This document shows, piece by piece, positions 34,520 through 42,974 of a stretch of DNA of 64,000 nt. The position numbers and the translations under genes were made by a program. Positions within the stretch are counted from its first letter, which is position 1. The number at the start of each line of letters is the position of its first letter. The stretch is from CAYGSN01 sp964352675 (GTDB lineage Bacteria; Pseudomonadota; Alphaproteobacteria; Micavibrionales; Micavibrionaceae): NCBI GenBank assembly GCA_964352675.1, contig CAYGSN010000004.1:53640-117639 (forward strand), given 5' to 3'. The notes beneath the pieces were generated by a model, which saw nothing but the letters and a program-made list of their open reading frames with translations, ran no database searches and was not told where the DNA came from.

Positions 34520-35065
34520 CTAATTCGCAGGCAAGGTTTTGCTTTCGATATCCATGTCGGGCTGGGCCGGGACCTGGTCTTCGGCGATCTGGCCTTCATC
34601 GGCGCGGGCCTGATCATCTTTACCTTCCACCACAGTTTCGTCTTGCTCTTTGCTTTCCAGACAGTCCAACACCCACACATCGTAAATCGGGTGATCCATA
34701 TATGAAAGGGCCGGAGATGAAGCGAACATCCAGCCGCTAAAGACCCATTCAGCCTTGCCTTGCTGCCCTTCGGCCTGGCCCGGCTCCTCCTTCACCTCCC
34801 AGACCTGGAGAAATGAAGCGCTCTCGGGCTGCTCGATCGGCGGCGCCTTCCGACAGGACTGGACTTTGATATATAAAGAGCCAAATTTCACCGTACTGCC
34901 AACATTGGCCTGGAATGTCGTCGTTCGCGCTGTGATCTTATCGATGGCACGCAGCTTGACCACCGGTTTATCTTCCATCACATCGGGATTTTGTCCCAGA
35001 ACAGGGGAAATGCAAAAAAAGGTAAAAAGAAGAAAAACCGCAAACGCGCCGTTTTTAAGATTCAT
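34520..35065 (-). CDS. DUF2155 domain-containing exported protein
   Basis: About 181 residues from the ATG at 35065, which overlaps the mlaD stop by 11 nt; ATG 35071 is also possible, while the longer frame to 35143 would overlap mlaD deeply. A signal peptide ends near PVLGQN. The DUF2155 core follows: RAIDKITARTTTFQANVGS, LYIKVQSCRKAPP and WVFSGWMFASSPALSYMDHP. An acidic Gln/Glu-rich tail ends the protein. Alphaproteobacterial DUF2155 proteins are of unknown function and often sit with mlaD and NDUFA12, as here. Confidence 0.85.
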   Translation of the reverse strand: MNLKNGAFAVFLLFTFFCISPVLGQNPDVMEDKPVVKLRAIDKITARTTTFQANVGSTVKFGSLYIKVQSCRKAPPIEQPESASFLQVWEVKEEPGQAEGQQGKAEWVFSGWMFASSPALSYMDHPIYDVWVLDCLESKEQDETVVEGKDDQARADEGQIAEDQVPAQPDMDIESKTLPAN

Positions 35066-35513
35066 TGTCATCGGTTTGCATGCTGAAGATAAACTGGCCC
35101 AGCAACTGCTCGAGGTTCTGCGGCGCCTGCGTATATTCAACATGGCCGCCTTCGCCCAGGATATCCTCGGACCCGCCCGGCTCCAGCGACAGATAACGCC
35201 CGCCGAGCAGACTTTCGCTACTGATCAGAGCCGCTGTGTCCATCGGCAGCTTCACGCTGGAATCAACACTCATATAGACCCGCGCCAGAAAGGTCTCAGG
35301 GTCCAGCGCTACATCTGTCACAGTGCCGACTTTAACACCGCTGATCTGTACGTCATCACCCGGTTTCAGGCCGCCAATACCTGAAAAATCGGCAGAAATC
35401 GTATAGCCGCTTACACTACCGACATTGGCCGTGTCATAGCTGAACAACAGGAAAAACCCGGCTATAAGGAGAACAAGCGCGCCCAAAACAGTCTCAATTA
35501 CACTTCTTTTCAT
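35055..35513 (-). CDS. mlaD: MlaD-type lipid-transport substrate-binding protein
   Basis: A 152-residue protein with an N-terminal anchor helix (IETVLGALVLLIAGFFLLFSY) and one MCE domain (GYTISADFSGIGGLKPGDDV, VKVGTVTDVALDP, ESLLGGRYLSLEPGG). MlaD hexamers sit on the MlaFE ABC transporter and move phospholipids between the membranes. The other mla genes are not adjacent. It is followed by the overlapping DUF2155 gene. Confidence 0.92.
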   Translation of the reverse strand: MKRSVIETVLGALVLLIAGFFLLFSYDTANVGSVSGYTISADFSGIGGLKPGDDVQISGVKVGTVTDVALDPETFLARVYMSVDSSVKLPMDTAALISSESLLGGRYLSLEPGGSEDILGEGGHVEYTQAPQNLEQLLGQFIFSMQTDDNES

Positions 35514-35620
35514 GTTGTCGCAGTCCTGAAATTAATAAAATCCAATATGATGATTTAGCCTAAATTGGGCAAAGTGTAAACGGTTCAAACATTTCACCTT
35601 TGTAAATATTCACCGATTCT

Positions 35621-36010
35621 CTACTCCGGGGGGCGCCAGGCTTCATAATCACCGGTGGCTTTATCGCGCTGTCCACCTTCCAGAACATGGCCCGGTGGGC
35701 GGTATGCGCCTGTTGTTCCTGTCATATTCGGCTGATGCGGTTTTTGCCAGGGGCGGCGAAATGAATGCTCCCCCGGTACTTCATCGGTCTGATGATGAAG
35801 CCAGCCATGCCATTCCGGCGGCACAGAACTTGCCTCCGACGCTCCCTTATACATGACCCAGCGTCTCTCGCGCTTATAGCCCGGGCGCGCCTTGACCCGA
35901 TAATAAGTGTTGCCCAGAGCGTCCGTGCCGACCTTCGTCCCACCACTAAACATCGTGAAGAAGGAAATCTGCACGGGAGAGAGAACGCCAAGAAATCTGA
36001 AAAGGCCCAT
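35621..36010 (-). CDS. NADH:ubiquinone oxidoreductase NDUFA12-type accessory subunit
   Basis: I start at the ATG at 36010 (MGLFRFLGVL), giving 129 residues. The NDUFA12 core is clear: GTDALGNTYYRVKARP, ERRWVMYKGASEASSVPPEWHGWLHH split over two parts, then a Pro/Gly-rich tail. This B17.2-like subunit of complex I is found in Alphaproteobacteria and mitochondria, so it is a useful marker for the host group. It lies in the usual company of DUF2155 and mlaD. Confidence 0.9.
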   Translation of the reverse strand: MGLFRFLGVLSPVQISFFTMFSGGTKVGTDALGNTYYRVKARPGYKRERRWVMYKGASEASSVPPEWHGWLHHQTDEVPGEHSFRRPWQKPHQPNMTGTTGAYRPPGHVLEGGQRDKATGDYEAWRPPE

Positions 36011-36097
36011 AATGCCGGAATCCGTTTGTTTTTTGCTTAATATCGCTATAAAGAGTAGGCTAGAATACATTAAAATACAAGCAAAGGATAGACGGTT

Positions 36098-36559
36098 ATG
36101 AGCTTGGAATCAAAACTACAGGAGCTGGGTTATAACTTGCCGGAAGTCGCCCCACCGGAAGCGAATTATATACCCTATGTGGTTAGCGGCTCTCACATCT
36201 ATATCGCCGGGCAAATTCCGTTTTTGAACGGAGAGAAAATGCATCTCGGGCGGCTGGGTGAAACGGCCTCCCTCGAAGACGGCATTGAGGCGGCCAAAGC
36301 CTGCGCCCTGAATATCCTGGCCCAGGCGAATGCCGCCGTAAACGGTAATTGGGGCAGCATACGTGGGTGCGTCAAACTGGGCGGATTTGTAAATTGTACG
36401 CCGGATTTCACCGATCATCCGAAAGTCATGAACGGCGCCTCGGACCTGATTGTCTCCGTAATGGGGGAGCGCGGTCGTCATGCCCGTTTTGCCGTGGGCG
36501 CGCCTTCGCTGCCGCTGGGCGTTTGTGTAGAAATCGATGCGATATTTGAGTTCGTCTGA
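36098..36559 (+). CDS. RidA/YjgF-family protein
   Basis: A 153-residue protein of the longer YjgF subfamily. Family blocks are VVSGSHIYIAGQIPFLNGE, the LNILAQANAAVNGNWG region and VGAPSLPLGVCVEIDAIFEF at the end. The Arg that binds the carboxylate in RidA is in the GERGRHARFAVG segment. RidA enzymes hydrolyse reactive enamine/imine intermediates from PLP enzymes such as IlvA (also in this window), but this subfamily may differ. Confidence 0.85.
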   Translation: MSLESKLQELGYNLPEVAPPEANYIPYVVSGSHIYIAGQIPFLNGEKMHLGRLGETASLEDGIEAAKACALNILAQANAAVNGNWGSIRGCVKLGGFVNCTPDFTDHPKVMNGASDLIVSVMGERGRHARFAVGAPSLPLGVCVEIDAIFEFV

Positions 36560-36570
36560 GTTCGCCTAGG

Positions 36571-36726
36571 TCAAACAGGTTCGGTCGGTGCAAAAGGCCA
36601 TTCTATCGTTTTGTTATCCAGAGCCGGAATATTTTCCTGCAGACCCTCGAAAAACTTTGCCGTGGGCACAATCCGGAACGTTTCCTTTTCTCTGTTAATA
36701 TCCTGAGAAAAATACACAAAAAACAA
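36571..36726 (-). CDS. Small ORF of uncertain start downstream of the response regulator gene
   Basis: A protein-like frame reading down from the stop region of the REC-deaminase gene: a hydrophobic start (ILFFVYFS), then REKETFRIVPTAKFFEGL and WPFAPTEPV before TGA at 36571. Only non-ATG starts are available (TTG at 36726, GTG at 36717) and no ribosome site is seen. It may be a small real gene, or the tail of a lost gene. Composition looks coding, but confidence is low. Confidence 0.3.
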   Translation of the reverse strand: MFFVYFSQDINREKETFRIVPTAKFFEGLQENIPALDNKTIEWPFAPTEPV

Positions 36727-36740
36727 AATTATGTCAGGTT

Positions 36741-37631
36741 TTAATCCGCTACAGCGTCCTTAAGCGCCCGCCAGTCCCGGTACATTTGCATCGCCGCCTC
36801 ACGCCCGATCTGGGTATATTGCGTTACACCCTGCGAGGTATCGGATAGCTCGCGGCGAACAATATCTTCCTTGCCGCGAATCTCCTGAATATCCTCATGG
36901 CTCAGCCCATAATATACGGTCTTAATCCCGACTGAGATGATCAGCGCCTTGCCCATCATTGTTGGCTCACTGCTGACATAGAGGGTACAGCCCGATAAAT
37001 CCGACTTACCGATTTTTTCAGCAGCCTGACGGATCGCCATAACCTCCGCATGCGCCGTCGGATCAACGCGGGAAGAAATCCCGTTCACACCGCGCCCTAA
37101 AATCTTACCTTTTTCACTCGCTACAATTGCACCGAACGGACCGCCTTTTTTCGATTTCGCATTCTCATCGGCCAGGGCAATCGCCTTGCCGATCAAATCT
37201 TCATGGGAAAATTGCGTGTCATGACTCTGAACCGCCAAAGGTTTTGATTTCAGACCCTTATGCCGCAGAGTACGGGATACGATCTGCAGCAAACGCTCCG
37301 GATCAACCGGCTTGTGCAGGACCTGCGCCACGCCCAGAGATGATGCCTCCATCAAAATGTCACTGGAATCATCAGAAGTCACAATGACCACCGGCAGCTG
37401 GATCCCCTGCACCACCAGATATCGCACAAACTCAAACCCGCCCTTGGGGGCCATATTGATATCGACAAACGCCATATCGACATCATGGTTGCGCATAACC
37501 TCAATGGCGCTCTCACCGTCAATCGCGCCATGCACCGTATAGCCCTGCGTGCGCATGACGCTCATGATCAGCTCACGGCTGACTTCATTGTCTTCCGCAA
37601 CAAGAATGGAAATGAAGCTGTTCTCACTCAT
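36741..37631 (-). CDS. Response regulator: REC domain fused to a deaminase-like domain lacking the zinc cysteines
   Basis: A 296-residue two-domain protein. Residues 7-120 are a CheY-like receiver with acidic pair E13/D14, phospho-acceptor D57 (AFVDINM), T85 and K107 (LHKPVDP). Residues about 143-250 match the guanine/cytidine-deaminase fold: GGPFGAIVASEKGKILGRG, HAE at 194-196 and TLYVSSEPTMMG at 216-227. In active family members the last segment reads EPCxxC; here the cysteines are replaced (T224 and G227), so zinc binding and deamination are probably lost unless other ligands are used. No histidine kinase gene is nearby. Confidence 0.85.
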   Translation of the reverse strand: MSENSFISILVAEDNEVSRELIMSVMRTQGYTVHGAIDGESAIEVMRNHDVDMAFVDINMAPKGGFEFVRYLVVQGIQLPVVIVTSDDSSDILMEASSLGVAQVLHKPVDPERLLQIVSRTLRHKGLKSKPLAVQSHDTQFSHEDLIGKAIALADENAKSKKGGPFGAIVASEKGKILGRGVNGISSRVDPTAHAEVMAIRQAAEKIGKSDLSGCTLYVSSEPTMMGKALIISVGIKTVYYGLSHEDIQEIRGKEDIVRRELSDTSQGVTQYTQIGREAAMQMYRDWRALKDAVAD

Positions 37632-37669
37632 TCGTTTATTTAAGCATAAAAATCCCTTAGAATATACGG

Positions 37670-38386
37670 ATGAACATCCATCGCGCCCATTTTCTAAACA
37701 ATCAATCCGGTAACGCCCTGATTGTTATCCTTATGGGGATTGTGCTGTTTTCTGCACTCAGCTTTGCCATCGGCAACATGCTGCGTGGCGATGCCAACAC
37801 CAATGTGATTTCCGAACAAACCACACAGTTAAAAGTCGATGCAATCCTGGACTATACCCGGGCCTTGCGCCAAGCTGTTCAGGCGCTGAAGATCTCCGGC
37901 TGCGATGAGAGCGATATCAGCTTCACCGTCACCGGTTCCGATGGGTACGAACATACGCCGCCCGCGCCAGATCGCTGCAAGGTGTTCCACCTCAGCGGCG
38001 GTGGAATGAATTATGTGGCTCCGCCCATCGAAGGGCTGGAATGGTTTTTTGGAACCTTTGCAGAAGTGCGGGATATCGGCACGACATGCACAAACAGCAG
38101 CTGCGCCGAATTATTCGTCTATCTGATTTTGAATGACGATCAACAATCAATTTGTCATGCGCTGAATGAAAAACTTGGAGTGCCTCTAAACATCAGCGCC
38201 GGTGCGATACCCAATGGAATCGCAGCATCGGCAAAATTCACGGGCACCTATATCCGCACCACCCGGATTGGACAAGGTGCGGTAGGCGCGAATGCACTAC
38301 GCGGAAAATATGCGGGCTGCATGACTCAAACGCTTGCACCCGCCACAGTCACTTACGTATTTTACCAGGTGTTGCTGGCGCGGTAA
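37670..38386 (+). CDS. Pilin-like exported protein, paralogue of 44431-45135 (A)
   Basis: A 238-residue protein. After a short basic N-terminus, QSGNALIVILMGIVLFSALSF forms a single helix like the N-terminal helix of pilin-like proteins. The rest is predicted outside the cytoplasm, with several Cys. It is clearly paralogous to 44431-45135: shared (Q/E)SGN before the helix, ESDI, SGGGMNY versus SGGAAEY, W-(F/E)-F and the C-terminus YVFYQVLLAR versus YHFYHVLMAR. It overlaps no other gene and ends 6 nt from clpA (convergent). Function is unknown. Confidence 0.65.
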   Translation: MNIHRAHFLNNQSGNALIVILMGIVLFSALSFAIGNMLRGDANTNVISEQTTQLKVDAILDYTRALRQAVQALKISGCDESDISFTVTGSDGYEHTPPAPDRCKVFHLSGGGMNYVAPPIEGLEWFFGTFAEVRDIGTTCTNSSCAELFVYLILNDDQQSICHALNEKLGVPLNISAGAIPNGIAASAKFTGTYIRTTRIGQGAVGANALRGKYAGCMTQTLAPATVTYVFYQVLLAR

Positions 38387-38392
38387 TGAAGA

Positions 38393-40705
38393 CTAATCTT
38401 CCACTTTTTCTTCTGCGGCCGATTCCGACGGTTTTCTGGATTTGTGGGCTTTTGTATCAAACGTGAATTCACCGTCTTTGTAATCCACCTTCACCAAGCC
38501 ACCTTTCTCGAGCTTTCCGAATAAAATTTCTTCCGCCAGCGGGCGTTTGATGCGCTCCTGGATGATACGGCCCAGCGGGCGCGCACCCATCGCGGGATCA
38601 TAGCCAAGAATGGCCAATTCCTTACGCGCTTTTTCCGACAGCTCAATAGTGACATTTTTATCGGCAAGCTGGCCTTCCAGCTGGATAACGAATTTATCGA
38701 CAACCTTCTCAACCGTTTGCGGGGAAAGGTTTTTAAACGGCACAATCGCATCCAGACGGTTACGGAATTCCGGCGCGAACATCTTTGTAATCGCTTCGTT
38801 ATCGGCGTAGCTCGCGCCGTCGTCACCAATTTCACGGCCAAACCCGATCGGCGTTTTCGCCAGATCCGACGCGCCCGCATTCGTGGTCATGATCAAAACC
38901 ACATTTCGGAAATCAATCGACTTTCCGTTATTATCCGTCAACTTGCCGTAGTCCATGACCTGCAGCAAAATATTGAATAAATCCGGATGCGCCTTTTCAA
39001 TCTCATCAAGCAGCAAGACACAATGCGGATGCTGGTCAATTTTATCGGTCATCAGCCCGCCCTGTTCAAAGCCGACATAGCCGGGCGGCGTTCCGATCAA
39101 GCGGCTCACGGAATGCCGCTCCATATATTCCGACATATCAAAACGGATCAGCTCAATCCCCATTGTCTTGGAGAGCTGGCGCGCCACTTCGGTTTTACCG
39201 ACACCGGTCGGGCCGGAGAAAAGATACGATCCAATCGGCTTTTCTGCATCGCGCAAACCGGCGCGCGCCATCTTAATCGAATCCACCAGCATGTCGATCG
39301 CCTTGTCCTGATCGTACACCATGGTCTTCAGGTCACGCTCCAGATTTTGCAGTGCTTCTTTATCATTCTTGGTCATAGTGGCGGCCGGAATTCGGGCAAT
39401 CGCCGCAACAACGCCTTCAATATCTTCGCGGTCAATCAAGGTCTTGCGCTCATCTTCGGGCACCAGCATCTGCGCCGCGCCAACCTCATCAATAATATCA
39501 ATTGCCTTATCGGGCAGCTTGCGATCACCCATATATTTATCCGACAGTTTGACCGCTGCGACAATCGCCTCATCGGTATATTCAATATTATGATGCTTCT
39601 CGTAGTAAGGCTTCAGGCCGCGCAGGATTTCGATTGCATCGTCGATACTCGGCTCATAGACATCAATTTTCTGGAAGCGACGAACCAGCGCGCGGTCCTT
39701 CTCAAAATAATTGCGGTATTCTTTATAAGTTGTCGAACCGATACAGCGCAAAGCCCCACTGGACAAAGCCGGCTTGAGCAGGTTTGAAGCATCCATCGCT
39801 CCACCGGATGTGGCACCCGCACCAATCACCGTATGAATCTCATCGATGAAAAGAACGGAGCCATCAATATTTTCAACCTCCTGCAAAACCGCCTTGATTC
39901 GCTCTTCAAAGTCTCCACGGTAGCGTGTTCCAGCCAGAAGCGAACCCATATCCAGAGAGAAAATTATGCTGTCTTTCAGAACATCCGGCACATCGCCATC
40001 AACAATTTTTTTCGCCAGACCTTCGGCAATTGCGGTTTTTCCAACGCCCGGATCACCGACATAAAGCGGGTTGTTTTTGGAACGGCGACACAGAATCTGT
40101 ATCGTGCGGTCCACCTCTTTCTGACGGCCAATCAGGGGATCGATTTTCCCCTCTTTGGCTTTTTCGTTCAAATTCACACAATAGGCATCCAGCGCCTCGG
40201 ATCCGGTTTTGATCTTCTTCTCATCGGCCTCATCCGTACCACGCGCAACTTTAGAACTGTCGTCCTGCGTCGGCACCTTGGCAATGCCGTGAGAAATATA
40301 ATTCACAGCATCAAAGCGAGTCATATCCTGTTCCTGCAGGAAAAATACCGCATGGCTTTCCCGCTCCGAAAACAGCGCAACCAGCACATTAGCCCCCGTT
40401 ACTTCTTCACGGCCCGAGGATTGCACATGAATGGCTGCACGCTGCAACACACGCTGGAAAGCCGTCGTTGGCTTGGCCTCTTCGGCATCCTGGTTGGTCA
40501 GATAGGTCAGTTCGTTGCTGATATAGGTTTCCAGTTGATCCTGCAAATCCGGCAGAGAAATACCGCAGGAACGCAGCACCGCCATCGCATCCTGATCTTC
40601 GGTCAGGGCCAAGAGGAGATGTTCCAGCGTGGCATATTCGTGGGTGCGCTCTGTGGCAATCGCCAAAGCACGGTGGAGCGTTTGCTCAAGATTTCTAGAT
40701 AACAT
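38393..40705 (-). CDS. clpA: ATP-dependent Clp protease ATP-binding subunit ClpA
   Basis: A 770-residue AAA+ unfoldase. It has an N-terminal Clp repeat domain (LEQTLHRALAIATERTHEYATLEHL split), a first AAA module with YVGDPGVGKTAIAEGL and a second with FSGPTGVGKTEVARQL, plus the ClpP-contact region in the second module. It threads substrates into ClpP. The ATG directly follows the clpS stop, giving a clpS-clpA unit. aat upstream feeds the same N-degron pathway. Confidence 0.97.
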   Translation of the reverse strand: MLSRNLEQTLHRALAIATERTHEYATLEHLLLALTEDQDAMAVLRSCGISLPDLQDQLETYISNELTYLTNQDAEEAKPTTAFQRVLQRAAIHVQSSGREEVTGANVLVALFSERESHAVFFLQEQDMTRFDAVNYISHGIAKVPTQDDSSKVARGTDEADEKKIKTGSEALDAYCVNLNEKAKEGKIDPLIGRQKEVDRTIQILCRRSKNNPLYVGDPGVGKTAIAEGLAKKIVDGDVPDVLKDSIIFSLDMGSLLAGTRYRGDFEERIKAVLQEVENIDGSVLFIDEIHTVIGAGATSGGAMDASNLLKPALSSGALRCIGSTTYKEYRNYFEKDRALVRRFQKIDVYEPSIDDAIEILRGLKPYYEKHHNIEYTDEAIVAAVKLSDKYMGDRKLPDKAIDIIDEVGAAQMLVPEDERKTLIDREDIEGVVAAIARIPAATMTKNDKEALQNLERDLKTMVYDQDKAIDMLVDSIKMARAGLRDAEKPIGSYLFSGPTGVGKTEVARQLSKTMGIELIRFDMSEYMERHSVSRLIGTPPGYVGFEQGGLMTDKIDQHPHCVLLLDEIEKAHPDLFNILLQVMDYGKLTDNNGKSIDFRNVVLIMTTNAGASDLAKTPIGFGREIGDDGASYADNEAITKMFAPEFRNRLDAIVPFKNLSPQTVEKVVDKFVIQLEGQLADKNVTIELSEKARKELAILGYDPAMGARPLGRIIQERIKRPLAEEILFGKLEKGGLVKVDYKDGEFTFDTKAHKSRKPSESAAEEKVED

Positions 40706-41098
40706 CTACTCTTTTTCCATTGTGCATTGAAGGGGTTGTTCATTCGCGCGTGCGAAATCCATCACCTGTGCCACCTTGGTTTCGGCAATTTCATGGGTAA
40801 AAACACCGCACAGCCCGACACCACGTCGATGCACATGCAGCATAATATCGGTGGCTTCCTGACGGTTTTTACTGAAGAACCGCTCCAGAACATGCACGAC
40901 AAACTCCATCGGCGTATAATCGTCATTAAGCAAAAGCACCTTGTACATAGAGGGCTTTTTGGTCTTTGGCCGTGTCTTAAGCATGATCCCGGTTTCGGTC
41001 TGCCCGTCTCCGTCATCCGCATGACCGTCATCGCCGCCCTCGCTCATCACCGCGGGATACATTCTCTCATCTATTTCAACATACTGAATTTTTAACAT
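40706..41098 (-). CDS. clpS: ATP-dependent Clp protease adaptor ClpS
   Basis: A 130-residue adaptor that brings N-degron proteins to ClpA. The core LLNDDYTPMEFVVHVLERFF and HVHRRGVGLCGVFTHEIAETKV are the ClpS hallmarks. An N-terminal extension of about 40 residues is acidic (GGDDGHADDGDG). It ends exactly where clpA begins. Confidence 0.96.
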   Translation of the reverse strand: MLKIQYVEIDERMYPAVMSEGGDDGHADDGDGQTETGIMLKTRPKTKKPSMYKVLLLNDDYTPMEFVVHVLERFFSKNRQEATDIMLHVHRRGVGLCGVFTHEIAETKVAQVMDFARANEQPLQCTMEKE

Positions 41099-41236
41099 TC
41101 TGTCCTAAGCCGCTTTCCTGATATTCAAATCTATAAGCATCACCGTTAAAATAGCATTTCGGAGCATAATATCAATTTTATCAGGAATTAAACGGTTTGA
41201 AAAAACAAATCTGCGAATTTATGGCGATATAATGGA

Positions 41237-41944
41237 TTATGCCGCAGGCGGTGAGCCGACGCCCTTTGACGGATTGCGGCCCATTCCATGCGCACTGTTC
41301 CACACATCCCGGTCAAGAGCGTAAATAAAATCGCATCCCTGCAACGCCCCCTGCGCAACACGCGTCTCTATTTTCTCACTCAGGGTGCTTCTGCTCCAGC
41401 TCTGAGAATCCATCAGGATCGTTTCCAGTGTTTCATGGGCCACATCCAGAGAATGAAAAACTTGAAAAACAAAGGGACTATCATTAGATGCTTTTTGAAA
41501 AATAGCCTGGTAGAAGGGCTTGGGCGGCGCCGGGGCAGCCTCGTCAAATCCCAAAATTATGCTGAAATTCTTACGGGTGATATCGATCACCGCCATAAGA
41601 TCCATAGAAGCATTAATTGCCGCTTGCAGCCTTCTGTTCGGCGGGAGATATTCGAGCTGAACCAGCTTCCCGGATTGTTTGACGATACCGTCCCAGAAGC
41701 TATGCGCCAGGGCCTCCGGCAAATCTTCCGGCTTGTATTCCTCTCCGGACCTGAGGTTAAGACTCCCACGCAAAGAGGGGGAGGAATGATCGCGGATAAT
41801 ATTCACATGTCTGCTTGTAAAGGGAAGCGCTTCAAGAACCGTTTTGACCGGAGGATCCGTTTGCATGCGCAGGTCAGAAAGCCAGACCAATCGCTCCGCA
41901 AGCGTTCTTAACTCTCCAAGAAAACCCTGATCAGAACCCTCCAT
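41237..41944 (-). CDS. Hypothetical protein, soluble
   Basis: About 235 residues from the ATG at 41944, chosen because GGAGAG lies 4 nt upstream; the frame reaches 42010 but the extra start is not supported. There is no signal peptide or membrane helix. Segments such as EYKPEDLPEALAHSFWDGIV and HSLDVAHETLETILMDSQSW look like ordinary alpha/beta protein. I do not recognise a family. It lies between clpS and the phasin gene on the same strand. Confidence 0.6.
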   Translation of the reverse strand: MEGSDQGFLGELRTLAERLVWLSDLRMQTDPPVKTVLEALPFTSRHVNIIRDHSSPSLRGSLNLRSGEEYKPEDLPEALAHSFWDGIVKQSGKLVQLEYLPPNRRLQAAINASMDLMAVIDITRKNFSIILGFDEAAPAPPKPFYQAIFQKASNDSPFVFQVFHSLDVAHETLETILMDSQSWSRSTLSEKIETRVAQGALQGCDFIYALDRDVWNSAHGMGRNPSKGVGSPPAA

Positions 41945-42006
41945 TTTACTCTCCAAAAGCAAGTGAATTATATTATGAATAGTAGAGCAAGACGGTAAAG
42001 ATAACA

Positions 42007-42048
42007 ACAAAAAAGCCCCGCGCCATACACAGGCAAGCGCGGAGCTTC
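42007..42048 (-). terminator. Intrinsic terminator after the phasin gene
   Basis: On the minus strand AAGAAGCTCCGCGC pairs with GCGCGGGGCTT, with a 13-14-nt loop, and is followed by TTTTTT. It lies 27 nt past the phasin stop and before the next gene on that strand. Confidence 0.8.
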
Positions 42049-42074
42049 TTAAAAAAAGTAAATAGGCTGTATTT

Positions 42075-42722
42075 TTAAGCGGCCATCGACTCGCTGGCCT
42101 TACGGATGGTTTTATTCATCTGCTCATTCAGAGGCTCTGCCGCCTCGGTCAGCAGTTTTACGCCCATCTCGGAAATCTTGGTCGCGCTCTGCAGAAAGTC
42201 ATCGTAATTTGCCTGCGCAATTTTACTCTGAGTTTCAGTGAACTCATGCAGACTTTTGCTGCTCATCACTTCTTTGGCCAAGCGCGTCTGTTTTTCGGTC
42301 GCACTCTGGGCCAAGGTCATTGACGTGCGCATCAGGTCTTCAAAACCTTTGGCGAAAATCGTACCGGATTTCACAAACGCTTCCATGCTTTCACGTCCGA
42401 TATCGGCTGCATCCTGTGTCAATTGGTCCATTTGTTTTTTACTCTTGCTCATCATATCCTCCATGGATTTCGGGTTAAGTTGTGGCGGTGTTAAAAGTTT
42501 TGTCTCAAGTCCTTGAAAGGGAAACACATTTGAAGTCGTTTTCGATGGCGCGACCTTACGCACAATGGATTCAGGCTTCGAAGACGTCGCTGTCTTTTTT
42601 GCTGCTGTTTTTGCAGGAGAGGTCTTCCGTTTTGTACGGCTTGCAGATGACTTGGTCGCAGGCTTTTTCGTCCGCGTGGTTTTTGCTTTCGTTGCCGTTG
42701 TTTTTTTCTTTGTTTGCGCCAT
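42075..42722 (-). CDS. Phasin-family protein with Lys/Thr-rich N-terminal tail
   Basis: A 215-residue protein. The first 65 residues are a low-complexity basic tail of Lys, Thr, Ala and Ser (PhaF-like, able to bind DNA). Residues about 80-215 are an amphipathic helical phasin domain (MEDMMSKSKKQMDQLTQDAA, SLHEFTETQSKIAQANYDDF). Phasins coat polyhydroxyalkanoate granules; no PHA synthase is in the window. Two TGC-rich sites resembling PhaR operators lie upstream and a strong terminator lies downstream, so it is a single-gene unit. Confidence 0.85.
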   Translation of the reverse strand: MAQTKKKTTATKAKTTRTKKPATKSSASRTKRKTSPAKTAAKKTATSSKPESIVRKVAPSKTTSNVFPFQGLETKLLTPPQLNPKSMEDMMSKSKKQMDQLTQDAADIGRESMEAFVKSGTIFAKGFEDLMRTSMTLAQSATEKQTRLAKEVMSSKSLHEFTETQSKIAQANYDDFLQSATKISEMGVKLLTEAAEPLNEQMNKTIRKASESMAA

Positions 42723-42742
42723 TTTTATCCTCTTTTATGTTG

Positions 42743-42758
42743 CTTGCTTGCAGGCAAG
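42743..42758. promoter_or_regulatory. Imperfect palindrome just upstream of the phasin start
   Basis: CTTGCTTGCAGGCAAG is a near-perfect 16-bp palindrome (14 of 16 positions symmetric), about 20 nt before the phasin start codon. It could be another operator half or part of the leader. Confidence 0.35.
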
Positions 42759-42770
42759 GAATTATGTTTT

Positions 42771-42783
42771 TTGCACTGCACAA
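42771..42783. promoter_or_regulatory. TGC-rich site 1, PhaR-operator-like
   Basis: TTGCACTGCACAA lies about 50 nt upstream of the phasin start. It shares the 11-mer GCACTGCACAA with site 2 at 42829-42844, 61 bp away. PhaR of Paracoccus and relatives represses phasin genes from TGC-rich sites of this kind. Confidence 0.55.
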
Positions 42784-42828
42784 TAATTATAGTTCTAACA
42801 TGAAAATGAAGCGCGCGTCAAGACATTT

Positions 42829-42844
42829 TTGCTGCACTGCACAA
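42829..42844. promoter_or_regulatory. TGC-rich site 2, PhaR-operator-like
   Basis: TTGCTGCACTGCACAA, 107-122 nt upstream of the phasin start. This is the fuller copy and contains the CTGCACTGCA core. Confidence 0.55.
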
Positions 42845-42974
42845 AAAACTTTTATAAGAAAATCCTCAGGATTTTTTCCTAATTTTGTGGTATAATTATA
42901 AATGTGCGTGCGAATAGGTTAGTCTAAAAGAAAAAACTCCATAATCCGCTTCTTCTTAAAGGAAAAATTTCACG

